Source: Methylobacterium sp. E-045
GTDB taxonomy: Bacteria; Pseudomonadota; Alphaproteobacteria; Rhizobiales; Beijerinckiaceae
Reading direction: 5' to 3'
Length of the DNA stretch: 64,000 nt
NCBI RefSeq assembly: GCF_022829685.1
Contig: NZ_JAKSYE010000085.1
Location: 62,001 to 126,000, forward strand
Shown: piece after piece, positions 10,328 to 18,612 of the stretch
Layout of the letters: each line of letters opens with the position of its first letter
Position numbering within the stretch: the stretch's first letter is position 1
Translations under genes and position numbers: made by a program
The notes under the pieces: generated by a model
What the model was told of the DNA's origin: nothing
What the model saw: only the letters and a program-made list of their open reading frames with translations
Databases searched by the model: none

Positions 10328-10413
10328 GAATGCCACTTTCCGTGTCCGAGGCCCGGTCACCCGGAGCCAATCCCAACGGATGCCCTCCCATCCGGTCCAC
10401 CGAGATGCAAGCC

Positions 10414-10632
10414 ATGACGACGCCCGACGACGCGGAAAACGCCGAGATCCCGCCCCGCCCCGCACTGACACCCGCCGCCGCGCGGGCTTTGGCCGAAGCC
10501 GCCGACCGGCGCGCGTCCATCGACGCGAAGGCCGCGGAGATCTCCGCCGCCCGCGAGCGCCAGGGCCGTGGCGGCCTGGAGCCCGTCCGCTACGACGATT
10601 GGGAGGTCAAAGGCATCGCCGTCGACTTCTGA
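10414..10632 (+). CDS. DUF1674 protein, succinate dehydrogenase assembly factor 4-like
   Basis: 72-residue protein whose conserved C-terminus PVRYDDWEVKGIAVDF is the signature of DUF1674, the bacterial counterpart of the mitochondrial succinate dehydrogenase assembly factor SDHAF4, which protects the flavinated subunit during assembly. The N-terminal part is low-complexity and Ala/Pro-rich. Start choice between ATG at 10405 and 10414 is uncertain; 10414 places a GAG at better spacing. It diverges from rsmB and converges on the L,D-transpeptidase gene. Confidence 0.8.
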   Translation: MTTPDDAENAEIPPRPALTPAAARALAEAADRRASIDAKAAEISAARERQGRGGLEPVRYDDWEVKGIAVDF

Positions 10633-10640
10633 GCGCGGGC

Positions 10641-11156
10641 TCAGCGCGTGACGTAGACCTGCGTGCCCACCGAGACGCGGCCGTAGAGATCGACCACGTC
10701 CTGGTTGTACATGCGGATGCAGCCGTAGGACGCGTAGGTGCCCACCGAGTTCGGCCGGTTGGTGCCGTGGATGGCGTATTCGCCGCCGGCGAGGGTCATG
10801 GCCGCCGCACCCATCGGGTTATGCGGCGAGCCGCCGGCGATCACGTCGGGCAGGCGCGGGTTGTCGCGCTTCACCTCCCGCGGCGGCGACCAGGCCGGCT
10901 CGACATACTTGCCGTCGATCTTGGTGGCGCCGGTCCATTGCTTACCGGGCTTGCCCACCGCCACGGGATAGCGGATCGCCGTGCCGTCGCCGTTCACGAG
11001 GTAGAGCCGGCGCTCCGAGGTGCGGATCACGACCGTGCCGGGCATGACGGCCTGGTCGAAGGCCACGAGTTCTCGGGCCGCGGCCGGTGTCGCGGCAAAC
11101 CCCATACTCAAGACTGTTCCGGCCAGATAAGCAGTGAACCCATTCCGCGCGAACAT
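10641..11156 (-). CDS. L,D-transpeptidase (YkuD domain), exported
   Basis: 171 residues. An N-terminal signal peptide ends near ATPAAARE. The YkuD catalytic motif is complete: HGTN at residues 130-133 and SYGCIRM at 143-149, with Cys146 as the nucleophile. The enzyme is expected to act in the periplasm, making 3-3 peptidoglycan cross-links or attaching proteins to peptidoglycan. The domain is short, without a LysM or other wall-binding module, typical of the many paralogues in Rhizobiales. It converges on the DUF1674 gene with 8 bp between stops. Confidence 0.92.
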   Translation of the reverse strand: MFARNGFTAYLAGTVLSMGFAATPAAARELVAFDQAVMPGTVVIRTSERRLYLVNGDGTAIRYPVAVGKPGKQWTGATKIDGKYVEPAWSPPREVKRDNPRLPDVIAGGSPHNPMGAAAMTLAGGEYAIHGTNRPNSVGTYASYGCIRMYNQDVVDLYGRVSVGTQVYVTR

Positions 11157-11343
11157 TTGGCGTCATCCTCGAAAGCGTGACCGTGAGCTTCACGATAAGC
11201 CGCTCTCGAGATTGCCGTTCCGGTTACCGGTGGGGGTCATGGGCCGGATACGCACCGGAATGACGGAGCGCGGTTAAGCGGCGCCCTCTCGCTCGCGCCA
11301 AAGGCGAGCGGTCCGGGTAAGCTCTGGTAAAGTCGCGAAGCGA

Positions 11344-12000
11344 TCACCGCTCCAGCAGGATGGAGGCCCGCTCGTCGCGCTCCTGCCAGCCATGCCGGAC
11401 GAGTTCGGGATCGTCGTGCTCCTCCACCGGATAGCCGACGCACAGATAGGCGACGAGGCGCCAGGAGGCGGGAACGTCGAGGTGCGCCGTGACGCGATCG
11501 GGCTCGATGATCGACACCCAGCCGACGCCGAGGCCGTGCGCCCGCGCGGCGAGCCAGAAGGTGTGCACCGCCGTGACCACCGAGTAGCGCAGCATTTCCG
11601 GCATGGTGGCGCGGCCGAGGCCGAATCCGCTTTTCGTATCTTCATCGCAGAAGATCGCGAGATGGACGGGTGCCTCGCGCAGGCCCGCGAGCTTCAGACG
11701 CGCGTAGGCCTCACGGCGCTCGTAGTCATAGGTCTCGGCCGCCGAGTGGTTGCAGCGCTCGAAACTCGCGGTCACGGCCCCGCGCCGGACAGGGTCGGCG
11801 ACACGGACGAAACGCCAGGGCTGGCTGTTGCCCACGGACGGGCTCAGCATGGCCAGGTCGAGGCAACGCTGGAACACCGCCTCCTCGACGGGATCGCTCC
11901 GGAAGCGGCGCACGTCCCGACGCCAGGCGAACAGCTCGCCGAGCGTCTCGCGAAAGCCGGTATCGAACGTCACCAAGACCTGCTGCCCGACCACTGCCAT
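11344..12000 (-). CDS. bluB: 5,6-dimethylbenzimidazole synthase
   Basis: 218-residue nitroreductase-fold flavoprotein. The segments RRDVRRFRSDPV, SPSVGNSQPWRFV and the C-terminal GWVSIIEPDRV plus YLCVGYPVEE match BluB, which fragments reduced FMN with oxygen to form 5,6-dimethylbenzimidazole, the lower ligand of cobalamin. The start MAVVGQQ at 12000 gives the usual length. Cobalamin is needed by MetH, also encoded in this window, and by methylmalonyl-CoA mutases of methylotrophs. No cobalamin riboswitch signature was seen upstream. Confidence 0.88.
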   Translation of the reverse strand: MAVVGQQVLVTFDTGFRETLGELFAWRRDVRRFRSDPVEEAVFQRCLDLAMLSPSVGNSQPWRFVRVADPVRRGAVTASFERCNHSAAETYDYERREAYARLKLAGLREAPVHLAIFCDEDTKSGFGLGRATMPEMLRYSVVTAVHTFWLAARAHGLGVGWVSIIEPDRVTAHLDVPASWRLVAYLCVGYPVEEHDDPELVRHGWQERDERASILLER

Positions 12001-12128
12001 CCCTTGCCGACGAGGCCGCCTCGGCCGCTCGCCCCTGTCAGCCGCCGGACCCTGTCCGTTGGGAGAATGCGAAGGGCGGCCGGAGCCATCAAAAAGGATT
12101 TTTAGACCAGAGCGCGCCGTCATGGCAG

Positions 12129-12158
12129 AAAAAAAGGCCGCACTCCGGAGAGGCGGCC
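12129..12158 (-). terminator. Strong intrinsic terminator (minus strand)
   Basis: On the minus strand GGCCGC, a CUCUCCGGAGU loop region and GCGGCC form a hairpin followed by seven U. No protein gene ends just upstream on this strand; the nearest candidate transcript is the rod-shaped RNA, which the terminator supports as an independent unit. Confidence 0.85.
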
Positions 12159-12290
12159 TGAAGTCCTTGGGTCTCGAAACCTCTGGAGTGTCGTTCCCGT
12201 GACATCGGCAGGCTCCCGAAAGCTGGGGAGCATGGATATCGGCCGCCCGACCGAGCACGGAACCGACGAGGTTCGGCCACAGGTATCATC
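12129..12290 (-). ncRNA. Rod-shaped small RNA with terminator, 6S-like candidate
   Basis: On the minus strand, consecutive segments pair to make one long rod. GAACCUC pairs with GAGGUUUC (one bulge), GUCGGUUCCGUG with CACGGGAACGAC (11 of 12 pairs), UCGG-CGGGC with GCCUGCCGA, and a terminal GCUCCC/GGGAGC hairpin closes it. A 6-nt asymmetric internal loop interrupts the outer part. The rod runs into an intrinsic terminator. Size (about 150-165 nt) and shape recall 6S RNA, the RNA polymerase-holoenzyme regulator, but identity is inferred from hand folding only. The 5' end is approximate. Confidence 0.4.
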
Positions 12291-12464
12291 TTCTATCGAG
12301 GCCGAGGAGGGGCGATAACGGGGCGAAATCGTGACGTTGTGTTGCCCGTCCATGGCTGGTGCCGGCGCGCACTCGGCGATCGGCCGGGCTTGCAGGCTCG
12401 GAGTGGGAGGCCCATCATTCCTCCTTTGCGGCGCCCGTCGGGGCGCCGGAACCGAGGAGCGAGA

Positions 12465-12839
12465 ATGGACGAGAGGACCGGAGCCGAGCCGCGATCGCAG
12501 GATTCCACCGGCCGCGTCGTGCCGTTCCCGACGGCTCCGGTGGTGCCCCAGGTCGCCTTCGACCGTTCCGAGCTCAGGACCCTGTTCAACCTCTACGGAC
12601 GCATGGTCTCGGCCGGCGAGTGGCGTGACTACGCCCTCGATTTCCGCCGCGACAAGGCGGTGTTCTCGATCTACCGCCGCTCGTCCGAGACCGCCTTGTT
12701 CCGGGTCGAGAAGGACCCCAAGCTCGCCCGCCGGCAGGGCGCCTTCTCGGTGATTTCCGCCGCCGGCATCGTGCTCAAGCGAGGGCACGACCTCGCCCGT
12801 GTCCTGGCGGCGCTGGAAAAGCCCCTTCGCGTGGTGTGA
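12465..12839 (+). CDS. DUF2794 domain-containing protein
   Basis: 124-residue protein. Residues from about 30 onward (FDRSELRTLFNLYGRMVSAG, then RDYALDFRRDKAVFSIYRR) match the DUF2794 family, which is found across alphaproteobacteria and has no assigned function. The start MDERTG at 12465 is preceded by GAGGAGCGAGA, a good ribosome-binding site. It converges on a small membrane-protein gene with 9 bp between stops. Confidence 0.85.
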   Translation: MDERTGAEPRSQDSTGRVVPFPTAPVVPQVAFDRSELRTLFNLYGRMVSAGEWRDYALDFRRDKAVFSIYRRSSETALFRVEKDPKLARRQGAFSVISAAGIVLKRGHDLARVLAALEKPLRVV

Positions 12840-12848
12840 TCGCCCCCG

Positions 12849-13112
12849 TCACGGGATGAAGAACGGGACCGCCTCCCAACGGATCGGAGGCCAACCCCAT
12901 CGCCGTGCGCCAACGGAATACAGGGTGCCGAGCAGGAACAGCATGACGAGGCCGGCGATGATGGCGGCGCCGAGGCCGGCCCATGCGCCGGTGCCGAGCG
13001 CGGCAGCGGCGCTGACACCGACGATGGCGTAGGTCGGCACATCGCTCGGAGGCGTCGCCTTCCGCCCCGACCCCCGCCCGATCTTCGGCACCAGCGGTTT
13101 ACCCACCGCCAC
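12849..13112 (-). CDS. Small membrane protein, unknown
   Basis: 87 residues from a GTG at 13112; a second GTG at 13106 has better spacing to GAGG and may be the true start. After a basic N-terminal stretch (KIGRGSGRK) there are two hydrophobic segments, about residues 28-43 and 45-65, consistent with a small inner-membrane hairpin protein. No family could be named. It lies between the DUF2794 gene and the terminator of the Bax-inhibitor gene. Confidence 0.55.
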   Translation of the reverse strand: MAVGKPLVPKIGRGSGRKATPPSDVPTYAIVGVSAAAALGTGAWAGLGAAIIAGLVMLFLLGTLYSVGARRWGWPPIRWEAVPFFIP

Positions 13113-13141
13113 ATCCTCGCATGACCGCCGTGACGGACACG

Positions 13142-13171
13142 AAAAAAGGCCCCGGCGTTTCCGCCGAGGCC
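13142..13171 (-). terminator. Intrinsic terminator of the Bax-inhibitor-1 gene
   Basis: Read on the minus strand, GGCCTCGGCG, loop GAAA, CGCCGGGGCC is followed by six T. It begins about 25 bp after the stop of the minus-strand Bax-inhibitor-1 family gene at 13197. Confidence 0.85.
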
Positions 13172-13196
13172 TCCGATCCGCGTTCCGACGGCTCGC

Positions 13197-13964
13197 TTAG
13201 CGGCGGTCGCCGAGAAGCTGGAGCAGGAACTGGAACATGTTGATGAAGTCCAGGTAGAGGGTCAGAGCGCCGTTCACCGATAGCTTGGCAGCACCCTCGG
13301 CATCGGCACCGCTGTAGAGGAACATCTCCTTGAGCTTCTGCGTGTCGTAGGCGGTGAGGCCCGCGAAGATCAGGACGCCGAGCACCGAGATGGCGAACTG
13401 AAGCGCGCTCGAGGCCAGGAAGATGTTCACGATCGAGGCGATGAAGAGGCCGATCACGCCCATGATCAGGAACGAACCCATCCCCGAGAGGCTGCGCTTG
13501 GTGGTGTAGCCGTAGAGGCTGAGACCGCCGAACGTGGCCGCCGTGATGAAGAAGACCCGGACCACGCTGGCGCCCGTGAAGACGAGCAGCAGGGTCGACA
13601 TCGACGCGCCCATCACCGCCGCGAAGGCGAAGAAGGTCATGCGTGCCGAGGAGGCGGACATCTTATCCATCCGCATCGTGAAGATGAAGATGAACGCGAG
13701 GGGCGCCAGCATCAGGACCCACTTGAGCGGGCTGGTGTAGAGCATCTGGCCGAACGGGGTCAGCGCGAGCTTGCCCGTAGCCGTCTGCGCGGTGGCGGCC
13801 ATGTTCAGGCCGAGGGCCACGAGACCGGAGATCCCGAGGCCGACGACCATGTTGTTGTAGACGCCGAGCATGAAGCTGCGCAGCCCCTGGTCGATCTCGA
13901 CCTGGGAGCCGGCATAGCCCTGGGGCTGGGCGCCGTAGCGGAAGGGACTGTTATCGAATGCCAT
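13197..13964 (-). CDS. Bax inhibitor-1/YccA family membrane protein
   Basis: 255 residues with about seven hydrophobic segments. It ends with an acidic and amphipathic region (NGALTLYLDFINMFQFLLQLL) typical of the family, whose bacterial members include YccA, a modulator of FtsH, and BsYetJ, a pH-sensitive calcium leak channel. The conserved LTAYDTQKLKEM stretch contains the paired-aspartate region of the family. A strong terminator follows. The role in this organism is not known. Confidence 0.9.
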   Translation of the reverse strand: MAFDNSPFRYGAQPQGYAGSQVEIDQGLRSFMLGVYNNMVVGLGISGLVALGLNMAATAQTATGKLALTPFGQMLYTSPLKWVLMLAPLAFIFIFTMRMDKMSASSARMTFFAFAAVMGASMSTLLLVFTGASVVRVFFITAATFGGLSLYGYTTKRSLSGMGSFLIMGVIGLFIASIVNIFLASSALQFAISVLGVLIFAGLTAYDTQKLKEMFLYSGADAEGAAKLSVNGALTLYLDFINMFQFLLQLLGDRR

Positions 13965-14264
13965 GGGAGATTCCCTTGGAAGCTCTCTCAGCGTGTGATT
14001 TGGAACCGAGGCTCACGCACAGGACCTCTGGCGCGCGACCGCGCCTTGAGCCGAAATATGTTCCGTCATGCCGCTCCGCACAAGGGGGCGGCCGAGCTTT
14101 GTGGCCCAGGAATCACGGCTTCTGACCTCGATCTTTATTTGAATGGGCGCGGATTAAATCTCGTTCATCATCCGCGCGCCGCAGCAGAGCTATCGTGACA
14201 TGTCATAAACCATGATGTCGGCGTCGTTTTCTCCTTCGACGAAGAGGCGGACGACCTTTCGGCC
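13965..14264. other. Intergenic region, no gene seen
   Basis: 300 bp upstream of the Bax-inhibitor gene and downstream of the permease gene, both on the minus strand. It should contain the Bax-inhibitor promoter. The middle part (about 14110-14230) is less GC-rich than its surroundings. No reading frame with a ribosome-binding site, no RNA gene and no clear repeat were found. Confidence 0.5.
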
Positions 14265-16841
14265 TCAGAACTGGCGCAGGTAGGGAGCCGGTTTCTGACC
14301 GAGAATGCGCCACGTCCCGGCCAGTCCGAGGACGATCGCGAAGACCACCGCGAGGGTGGATGCGACGAGCGCACCGGAGAGGTCGAGGGCGAAGTCGAGC
14401 TTCATCACGCGGGTGACGATGGCCCAGCCCGCGAGCGTGCCGGCAAGAAGCCCGAACAGGGCGGTGGCGATGCCGAGCGCACCGTATTCCAGCGTATAGG
14501 CCAGGAGCAGGCGCCCGCGCGTGGCGCCGAGCACCTTCAGCACCACGGCATCGTACAGCCTGGCGCGGTGCCCCGCCGCGATGGCGCCGGCGAGCACGAA
14601 CAGGCTCGCCACCACGGCGACGCCGCTGGCGCCGCGAATCGCCAGGACCAGCTTGCCGACGATGTCGTTGACCGTGTCGAGGGCGTCCTTCACCCGCACG
14701 CTGGTCACCGACGGGAAGGCGCGGGCGACGTCGCGCAGAATCACGGCCTCGGTCCTGGCATCCGGCCCGCCCGCCAGGGTCAGGGTGGCGAGGTCGGAAT
14801 GCGGCGCGCCCCGGAAGGTCCCGGGTGAAAAGACCATGACGAAATTGATGCCGAGGTTGCGCCATTCGACCTTGCGCAGGTTCGCGACCCTGGCCGTCAG
14901 ATTCCGCCCCAGGACATTGACCGTGACGGTGCCGCCGACCCCGAGATTCAGCGCCCGCCCGAGTTCCGCATCGAAGGACACCAGCGGCTTTGCGCCCTCC
15001 TCGGCGCTCCACCACGCCCCGGAGACGAGGCTGGAGCCCTCCGGAAGGTCGTCCGAATAGGTGATGCCGCGATCCCCATCGAGCACCCAGGCGGCATCCT
15101 CCGGCGGCTTGATGGCGGCGGCGGGGGTGCCGTTGATGGCGACGATGCGTCCCCGCATCATCGGCACGCGCTCGATCTTGGCCCCGGGCGCGAGCCTGCC
15201 GAGTTCCGCATGGAACCCGTCGGCCTCCGCCGCCGGAATATCGAGGAAGAACAGGTTCGGCGCTCGGGCCGGCAGCGAACTCGTCAGCGTCCGACGGACA
15301 TTGGCGTCGATCAGGCTCAGCGTCACCAGCAGGGTCACGCCGAGACCAAGCGACAGGACGATGGCGGGGGTGAGCGCACCGGGGCGGTGGAGGTTGGCCA
15401 GGGCCAAGCGGGGTGCCGCCGAGCGCGGCCGGGGCAGACGCCGCGCCACGGCCATGAGGCCGAGGGCGACGAGGCGCAGAAGCCCGAAGGCAAGGCCGGC
15501 CGCCACGATGAACATCAGCGCCACCCTGCGGTCGAAGGCGGTGGCGAGCGCCAGCGCCACCAGGGCGGCGAGCGCCGCGACGAGGACGAGCCGGTAGCGC
15601 AGCCGCGTCTTGCGGGTGTCGGGATCGATCACGTCCCGGAATAGGCCGGAGACCGGCACGTCGTGGGCGTGGCCTAGGGGAATGATGGCGAAGGCGAGCG
15701 CCGTGAGGAGGCCATAGGCGGCGGCGAGCAGCAGTTCCCCCGGCGCCAGGGTCGGGTTCAGCGGCAGCGGCAGCGCATCGTGGAACAGCGCATCGAGGAG
15801 GAAGGGCAGGTCCGCTCCGACGACGAGGCCGATCACGGTGCCGAGCCCGGCGATGAGCATCACCTGCGTGAGGTACAGGGCGACCACCTGTCCCCCCGGC
15901 GCGCCGACGCTCTTCAGGGTGGCGATGGACCCGCGCTTCCTCGCCACGAAGGCATTGACGGCGTTGGCGACGCCGACCCCGCCGACGATGAGCGCCGTGA
16001 GGCCGACCAGGGTGAGGAACTGCGTGAAGCGCTCGACGCTCTTGGCGAAACGCGGATCGGCATTGGAGCGCGATCGCATCTCCCAGCCCGCCTCCGGCGC
16101 CGCCCTGGCGACGGCCGCGATCCGCCGCTCCAGCTCGGCGTCGTCGGCCTCCGGCGCCTGGATGCGATAGCTCCACCGGTTGAGGCTGCCCGGCCGGATC
16201 AGCCCCGTCGCCTGCAGCGTCGCGGCGGAGACCAGCAGGCGCGGGCCGAAGCCGATGCCGTTGGCGATCTTGTCCGGCTCGGAGACCAGGGTGGCGCGGA
16301 TCGCCACCGGCTTGCCGGCGATCTCGATCCGGTCGCCGATCTTCAGGTCGAGACGCGTGAGCAGGACCGGATCGGCGACGGCGCCGAACACCCCATCCGT
16401 CTCCGCCAGCAGATTGGAGAGCGGCGCGGCCGGATCGGTGACGAGGTCCCCGGCGGCGGGAAAGGCCTCGTCCACCGCCTTGAGTTCCACCAGGGCCGCG
16501 CCCTTGTCGCCGGCCAGAGCCATGGCCCGCAGGGTCGTGACCACGGAGACCCTGCCCTGCGCATCGAGGGCGGCCCGCTCGTCCACCGTCGCCTCGCGGT
16601 TGATCAGGCTGTAGGTGAGGTCGCCGCCGAGGATGCGCTTGCCCTCCCGGCCGAGACCATCCGTGAGCGAGCGCGAGATCGAGGCGACCCCGGCGATGGC
16701 CGCGACGCCCAGCGCGATACAGGCGAGGAACACGGCGAAACCGGCAAGCCCGGCCCGCAGCTCGCGGAAGGCGAGGCGCAGGGTGAGCGGGACGCGGCTG
16801 GGGTGGGGGGGCGGAGCCGACCGTGGCAGGGTGCCGTGCAT
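14265..16841 (-). CDS. FtsX-like ABC transporter permease, YbbP type
   Basis: 858-residue inner-membrane protein. An N-terminal membrane segment (AVFLACIALGVAAIAGVA) is followed by a large periplasmic domain and two FtsX/MacB-type membrane blocks. The first block carries VGLTALIVGGVGVANAVNAF and the motif KSVGAPGG; the second lies at the C-terminus with VLKVLGATRGR. The architecture and neighbourhood (ATP-binding subunit plus tesA) match E. coli YbbP-YbbA-TesA. Such pairs are thought to act on envelope lipids or lipoproteins; substrate unknown. It would be co-expressed with the ATPase at 17145-17918 despite a repeat-bearing 303-bp gap. Confidence 0.88.
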   Translation of the reverse strand: MHGTLPRSAPPPHPSRVPLTLRLAFRELRAGLAGFAVFLACIALGVAAIAGVASISRSLTDGLGREGKRILGGDLTYSLINREATVDERAALDAQGRVSVVTTLRAMALAGDKGAALVELKAVDEAFPAAGDLVTDPAAPLSNLLAETDGVFGAVADPVLLTRLDLKIGDRIEIAGKPVAIRATLVSEPDKIANGIGFGPRLLVSAATLQATGLIRPGSLNRWSYRIQAPEADDAELERRIAAVARAAPEAGWEMRSRSNADPRFAKSVERFTQFLTLVGLTALIVGGVGVANAVNAFVARKRGSIATLKSVGAPGGQVVALYLTQVMLIAGLGTVIGLVVGADLPFLLDALFHDALPLPLNPTLAPGELLLAAAYGLLTALAFAIIPLGHAHDVPVSGLFRDVIDPDTRKTRLRYRLVLVAALAALVALALATAFDRRVALMFIVAAGLAFGLLRLVALGLMAVARRLPRPRSAAPRLALANLHRPGALTPAIVLSLGLGVTLLVTLSLIDANVRRTLTSSLPARAPNLFFLDIPAAEADGFHAELGRLAPGAKIERVPMMRGRIVAINGTPAAAIKPPEDAAWVLDGDRGITYSDDLPEGSSLVSGAWWSAEEGAKPLVSFDAELGRALNLGVGGTVTVNVLGRNLTARVANLRKVEWRNLGINFVMVFSPGTFRGAPHSDLATLTLAGGPDARTEAVILRDVARAFPSVTSVRVKDALDTVNDIVGKLVLAIRGASGVAVVASLFVLAGAIAAGHRARLYDAVVLKVLGATRGRLLLAYTLEYGALGIATALFGLLAGTLAGWAIVTRVMKLDFALDLSGALVASTLAVVFAIVLGLAGTWRILGQKPAPYLRQF

Positions 16842-17144
16842 GGGTCAGGCCCTAAAGCGAGATTTGGGGGTGCGCGCCAATGCCCTCCCCCGCAAAAACG
16901 ACGACCTTCGCACATCTCGCGGGTAACACGGGTCCCCTCTCCTGGAAGGAGAGGGACAGGGTGAGGTGTGTGACCTCTCCGGAGATGGACCACACCTCAC
17001 CCCAACCCTCTCCTTCCAGGAGAGGGAGCCCGTCGCGACCCGCGACCACGCGTGATAGTTCGCGAGAGCGGCCTTCGGGGACAGACGCGGACCCCGCGAT
17101 CCGCAAAGGGGGGAGGGTCGATCGGCGCGGGTGATGCTGCTGAG
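16842..17144. other. Intergenic region with palindromic repeat
   Basis: 303 bp between the ATPase and permease genes of one transporter, both on the minus strand. Most of it is the nested inverted repeat at 16933-17027. No gene seen. Confidence 0.6.
16933..17027. repeat. Large nested inverted repeat
   Basis: Left arm 16933-16970 and right arm 16991-17027 are near-perfect reverse complements (CTCTCCTGGAAGGAGAGGG and GTGAGGTGTG matching CACACCTCAC and CCTCTCCTTCCAGGAGAGGG). Each arm also contains its own smaller palindrome CTCTCCTGGAAGGAGAG, so the element can fold as one cruciform or as two hairpins. It looks like a dispersed intergenic palindromic element of the REP kind. Confidence 0.8.
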
Positions 17145-17918
17145 TCACGCCGCCACCGCCTCGTCCACCTGTCCCGAGCGCAGGCGCACGGTGCGGTCGC
17201 AGAGCCGGGCGAGGCCGGGATCGTGTGTGACGAGGACGAGGGTCGCGCCGCGGTCGCGCTTGAGGGCGAAGAGAAGATCCACGATCTGCCGGCCCGTCGC
17301 CTCGTCGAGGTTGCCGGTGGGTTCGTCGGCGACCAGGATCGCCGGGTCCGGCGCGATGGCACGGGCGATGGCCACGCGCTGCTGCTCGCCGCCGGAGAGC
17401 TGAGCCGGGTAATGGTGCAGCCGGTGTCCGAGGCCTACGGCCTCCAGCTCCGCCCGCGCCCGTTCGTGCGCCCCCGGCTTGTCGGCGAGTTCGAGGGGCA
17501 GCGCGACGTTCTCCAGGGCCGTCATCGTCGGCACGAGGTGAAAGGCCTGGAACACGATGCCGATGCGCCGGCCGCGAAACCGCGCCAGGGCATCCTCGTC
17601 GAGCGCACCGAGATCGGTGCCCTCCACGTAGATCGCTCCGGATTCCGGCCGCTCCAGGCCCGCCATCACCATCAGCAGGGTCGACTTGCCCGAGCCGGAG
17701 GGGCCGACGAGGCCGACCGCCTCGCCGCGGGCTACGTCGAGGGAGATGCCGCGCAGGACATGGACCCGCGCCGCCCCCCGGCCGAGGCTGAGATCGATCC
17801 GCGACAGGGCGATCGCGGGAGCGTCCACCTTGCCGGGCATCACCGCAGGACCGATCTGTGTGGAACCATCGTCATGAACACCATAGGTCGAGGCTGTGCG
17901 GGAATGGGTCTGTGTCAT
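17145..17918 (-). CDS. ABC transporter ATP-binding protein, YbbA/LolD type
   Basis: 257 residues with complete ABC motifs: Walker A GPSGSGKST, Q-loop in VFQAFHLVPTMTALENV, signature LSGGEQQRVAIARA, Walker B ILVADEPTGNLD and the switch histidine in LVTHDPGL. The DEPTGNLDE segment and neighbour mark it as the ATPase partner of the YbbP-like permease. The first ATG (17918) is only 21 bp from the divergent tesA start. An internal ATG at 17840 (MPGKVDAP) would still give a full domain and leave room for promoters, so the true start is uncertain. Confidence 0.92.
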   Translation of the reverse strand: MTQTHSRTASTYGVHDDGSTQIGPAVMPGKVDAPAIALSRIDLSLGRGAARVHVLRGISLDVARGEAVGLVGPSGSGKSTLLMVMAGLERPESGAIYVEGTDLGALDEDALARFRGRRIGIVFQAFHLVPTMTALENVALPLELADKPGAHERARAELEAVGLGHRLHHYPAQLSGGEQQRVAIARAIAPDPAILVADEPTGNLDEATGRQIVDLLFALKRDRGATLVLVTHDPGLARLCDRTVRLRSGQVDEAVAA

Positions 17919-17939
17919 ACGTCACGCGACGGGGTCGAT

Positions 17940-18608
17940 ATGGTTCGTCCCGCTCCTGAACGCCACCATTCCCGCCGGGCGACGCTGCTGATGGCGCTCT
18001 TTGCCGCATTGGGCACGGGCATCGGCCACGCGGCCGCGCGTCCCCTCAATCTCGTGGCCTTCGGTGACAGCCTGACCGCGGGGTACCGCCTGCCCTCGGC
18101 GGCGGCCTTCCCGTCCGTACTGGAACGCGAACTGAAGGCCAGGGGCCGCGAGGTCACCATCGCCAATGCCGGCGTCTCCGGCGACACCAGCACCGGCGGC
18201 CTCGACCGGCTCGACTGGTCGGTCCCCGACGGGACCGACGGGGTCATCCTCGAACTCGGCGCCAACGACATGCTGCGCGGCACCGACCCCGCCGTGACGC
18301 GGCAGGCCCTCGACACCATCGTCTCCCGGCTCAAGGCCCGCAACATTCCCGTCCTGCTCGCCGGGATGAAAGCCTCGACCAATCTCGGGCCGGACTACGT
18401 CGCGCGGTTCGACGCGATCTATCCCGATCTCGCCCGACAATACGGCCTCGTCCTCTATCCGTTCTTCCTGGAGGGCATCCTCAACGACCGGCGCTTCAAC
18501 CTCGAGGACGGGCTCCACCCCAACGTGAAGGGCGTCGAGACCATCGTCGCCGGCATCCTGCCCACGGTGGAGACCTTCCTCGACCGGCTCGGCACGGCGC
18601 AGAAGTAG
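17940..18608 (+). CDS. tesA: Arylesterase / SGNH hydrolase TesA-like, exported
   Basis: 222 residues. An N-terminal signal peptide (RRATLLMALFAALGTGIGHA) precedes an SGNH-hydrolase domain with block I FGDSLTAGY (Ser44), block III ELGANDMLRG and block V DGLHPN supplying the Asp-His pair. The family includes periplasmic thioesterase I/protease I/lysophospholipase L1 (TesA) and arylesterases. It diverges from the YbbA-like ATPase, the same arrangement as tesA-ybbA-ybbP in E. coli. thpR follows after 4 bp, so the two are probably one transcript. Confidence 0.92.
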   Translation: MVRPAPERHHSRRATLLMALFAALGTGIGHAAARPLNLVAFGDSLTAGYRLPSAAAFPSVLERELKARGREVTIANAGVSGDTSTGGLDRLDWSVPDGTDGVILELGANDMLRGTDPAVTRQALDTIVSRLKARNIPVLLAGMKASTNLGPDYVARFDAIYPDLARQYGLVLYPFFLEGILNDRRFNLEDGLHPNVKGVETIVAGILPTVETFLDRLGTAQK

Positions 18609-18612
18609 ACCG

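Larger units (their letters stand above)
12001..12464. other. Intergenic region with RNA candidate
   Basis: 464 bp between divergent bluB and the DUF2794 gene. It holds the structured minus-strand RNA candidate and its terminator (12129-12290) and, just upstream of the DUF2794 start, a small GC-rich hairpin (GGCGCCCGTCGGGGCGCC, about 12430-12447). No protein-coding gene is supported; reading frames across it are shadows. Confidence 0.5.

Noticed and set aside
7779..10520. A 913-residue minus-strand open frame joining the papain-like gene to sequence over rsmB
   Set aside because: Its first 530 or so residues are the out-of-frame shadow of rsmB, Arg/Pro-rich and family-less; only the C-terminal 380 residues are real.
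11990..12010. CCACTGCC near the bluB start as a cobalamin riboswitch B12 box
   Set aside because: It is coding sequence around the start codon, in the wrong position, and no other riboswitch core element accompanies it.
12131..12300. SRP RNA or tmRNA as the identity of the rod-shaped RNA
   Set aside because: The SRP core GGAAGCAGCC-type motif and any tmRNA tag or tRNA-like ends are absent; the 6S-like reading fits the shape better but is not proven.
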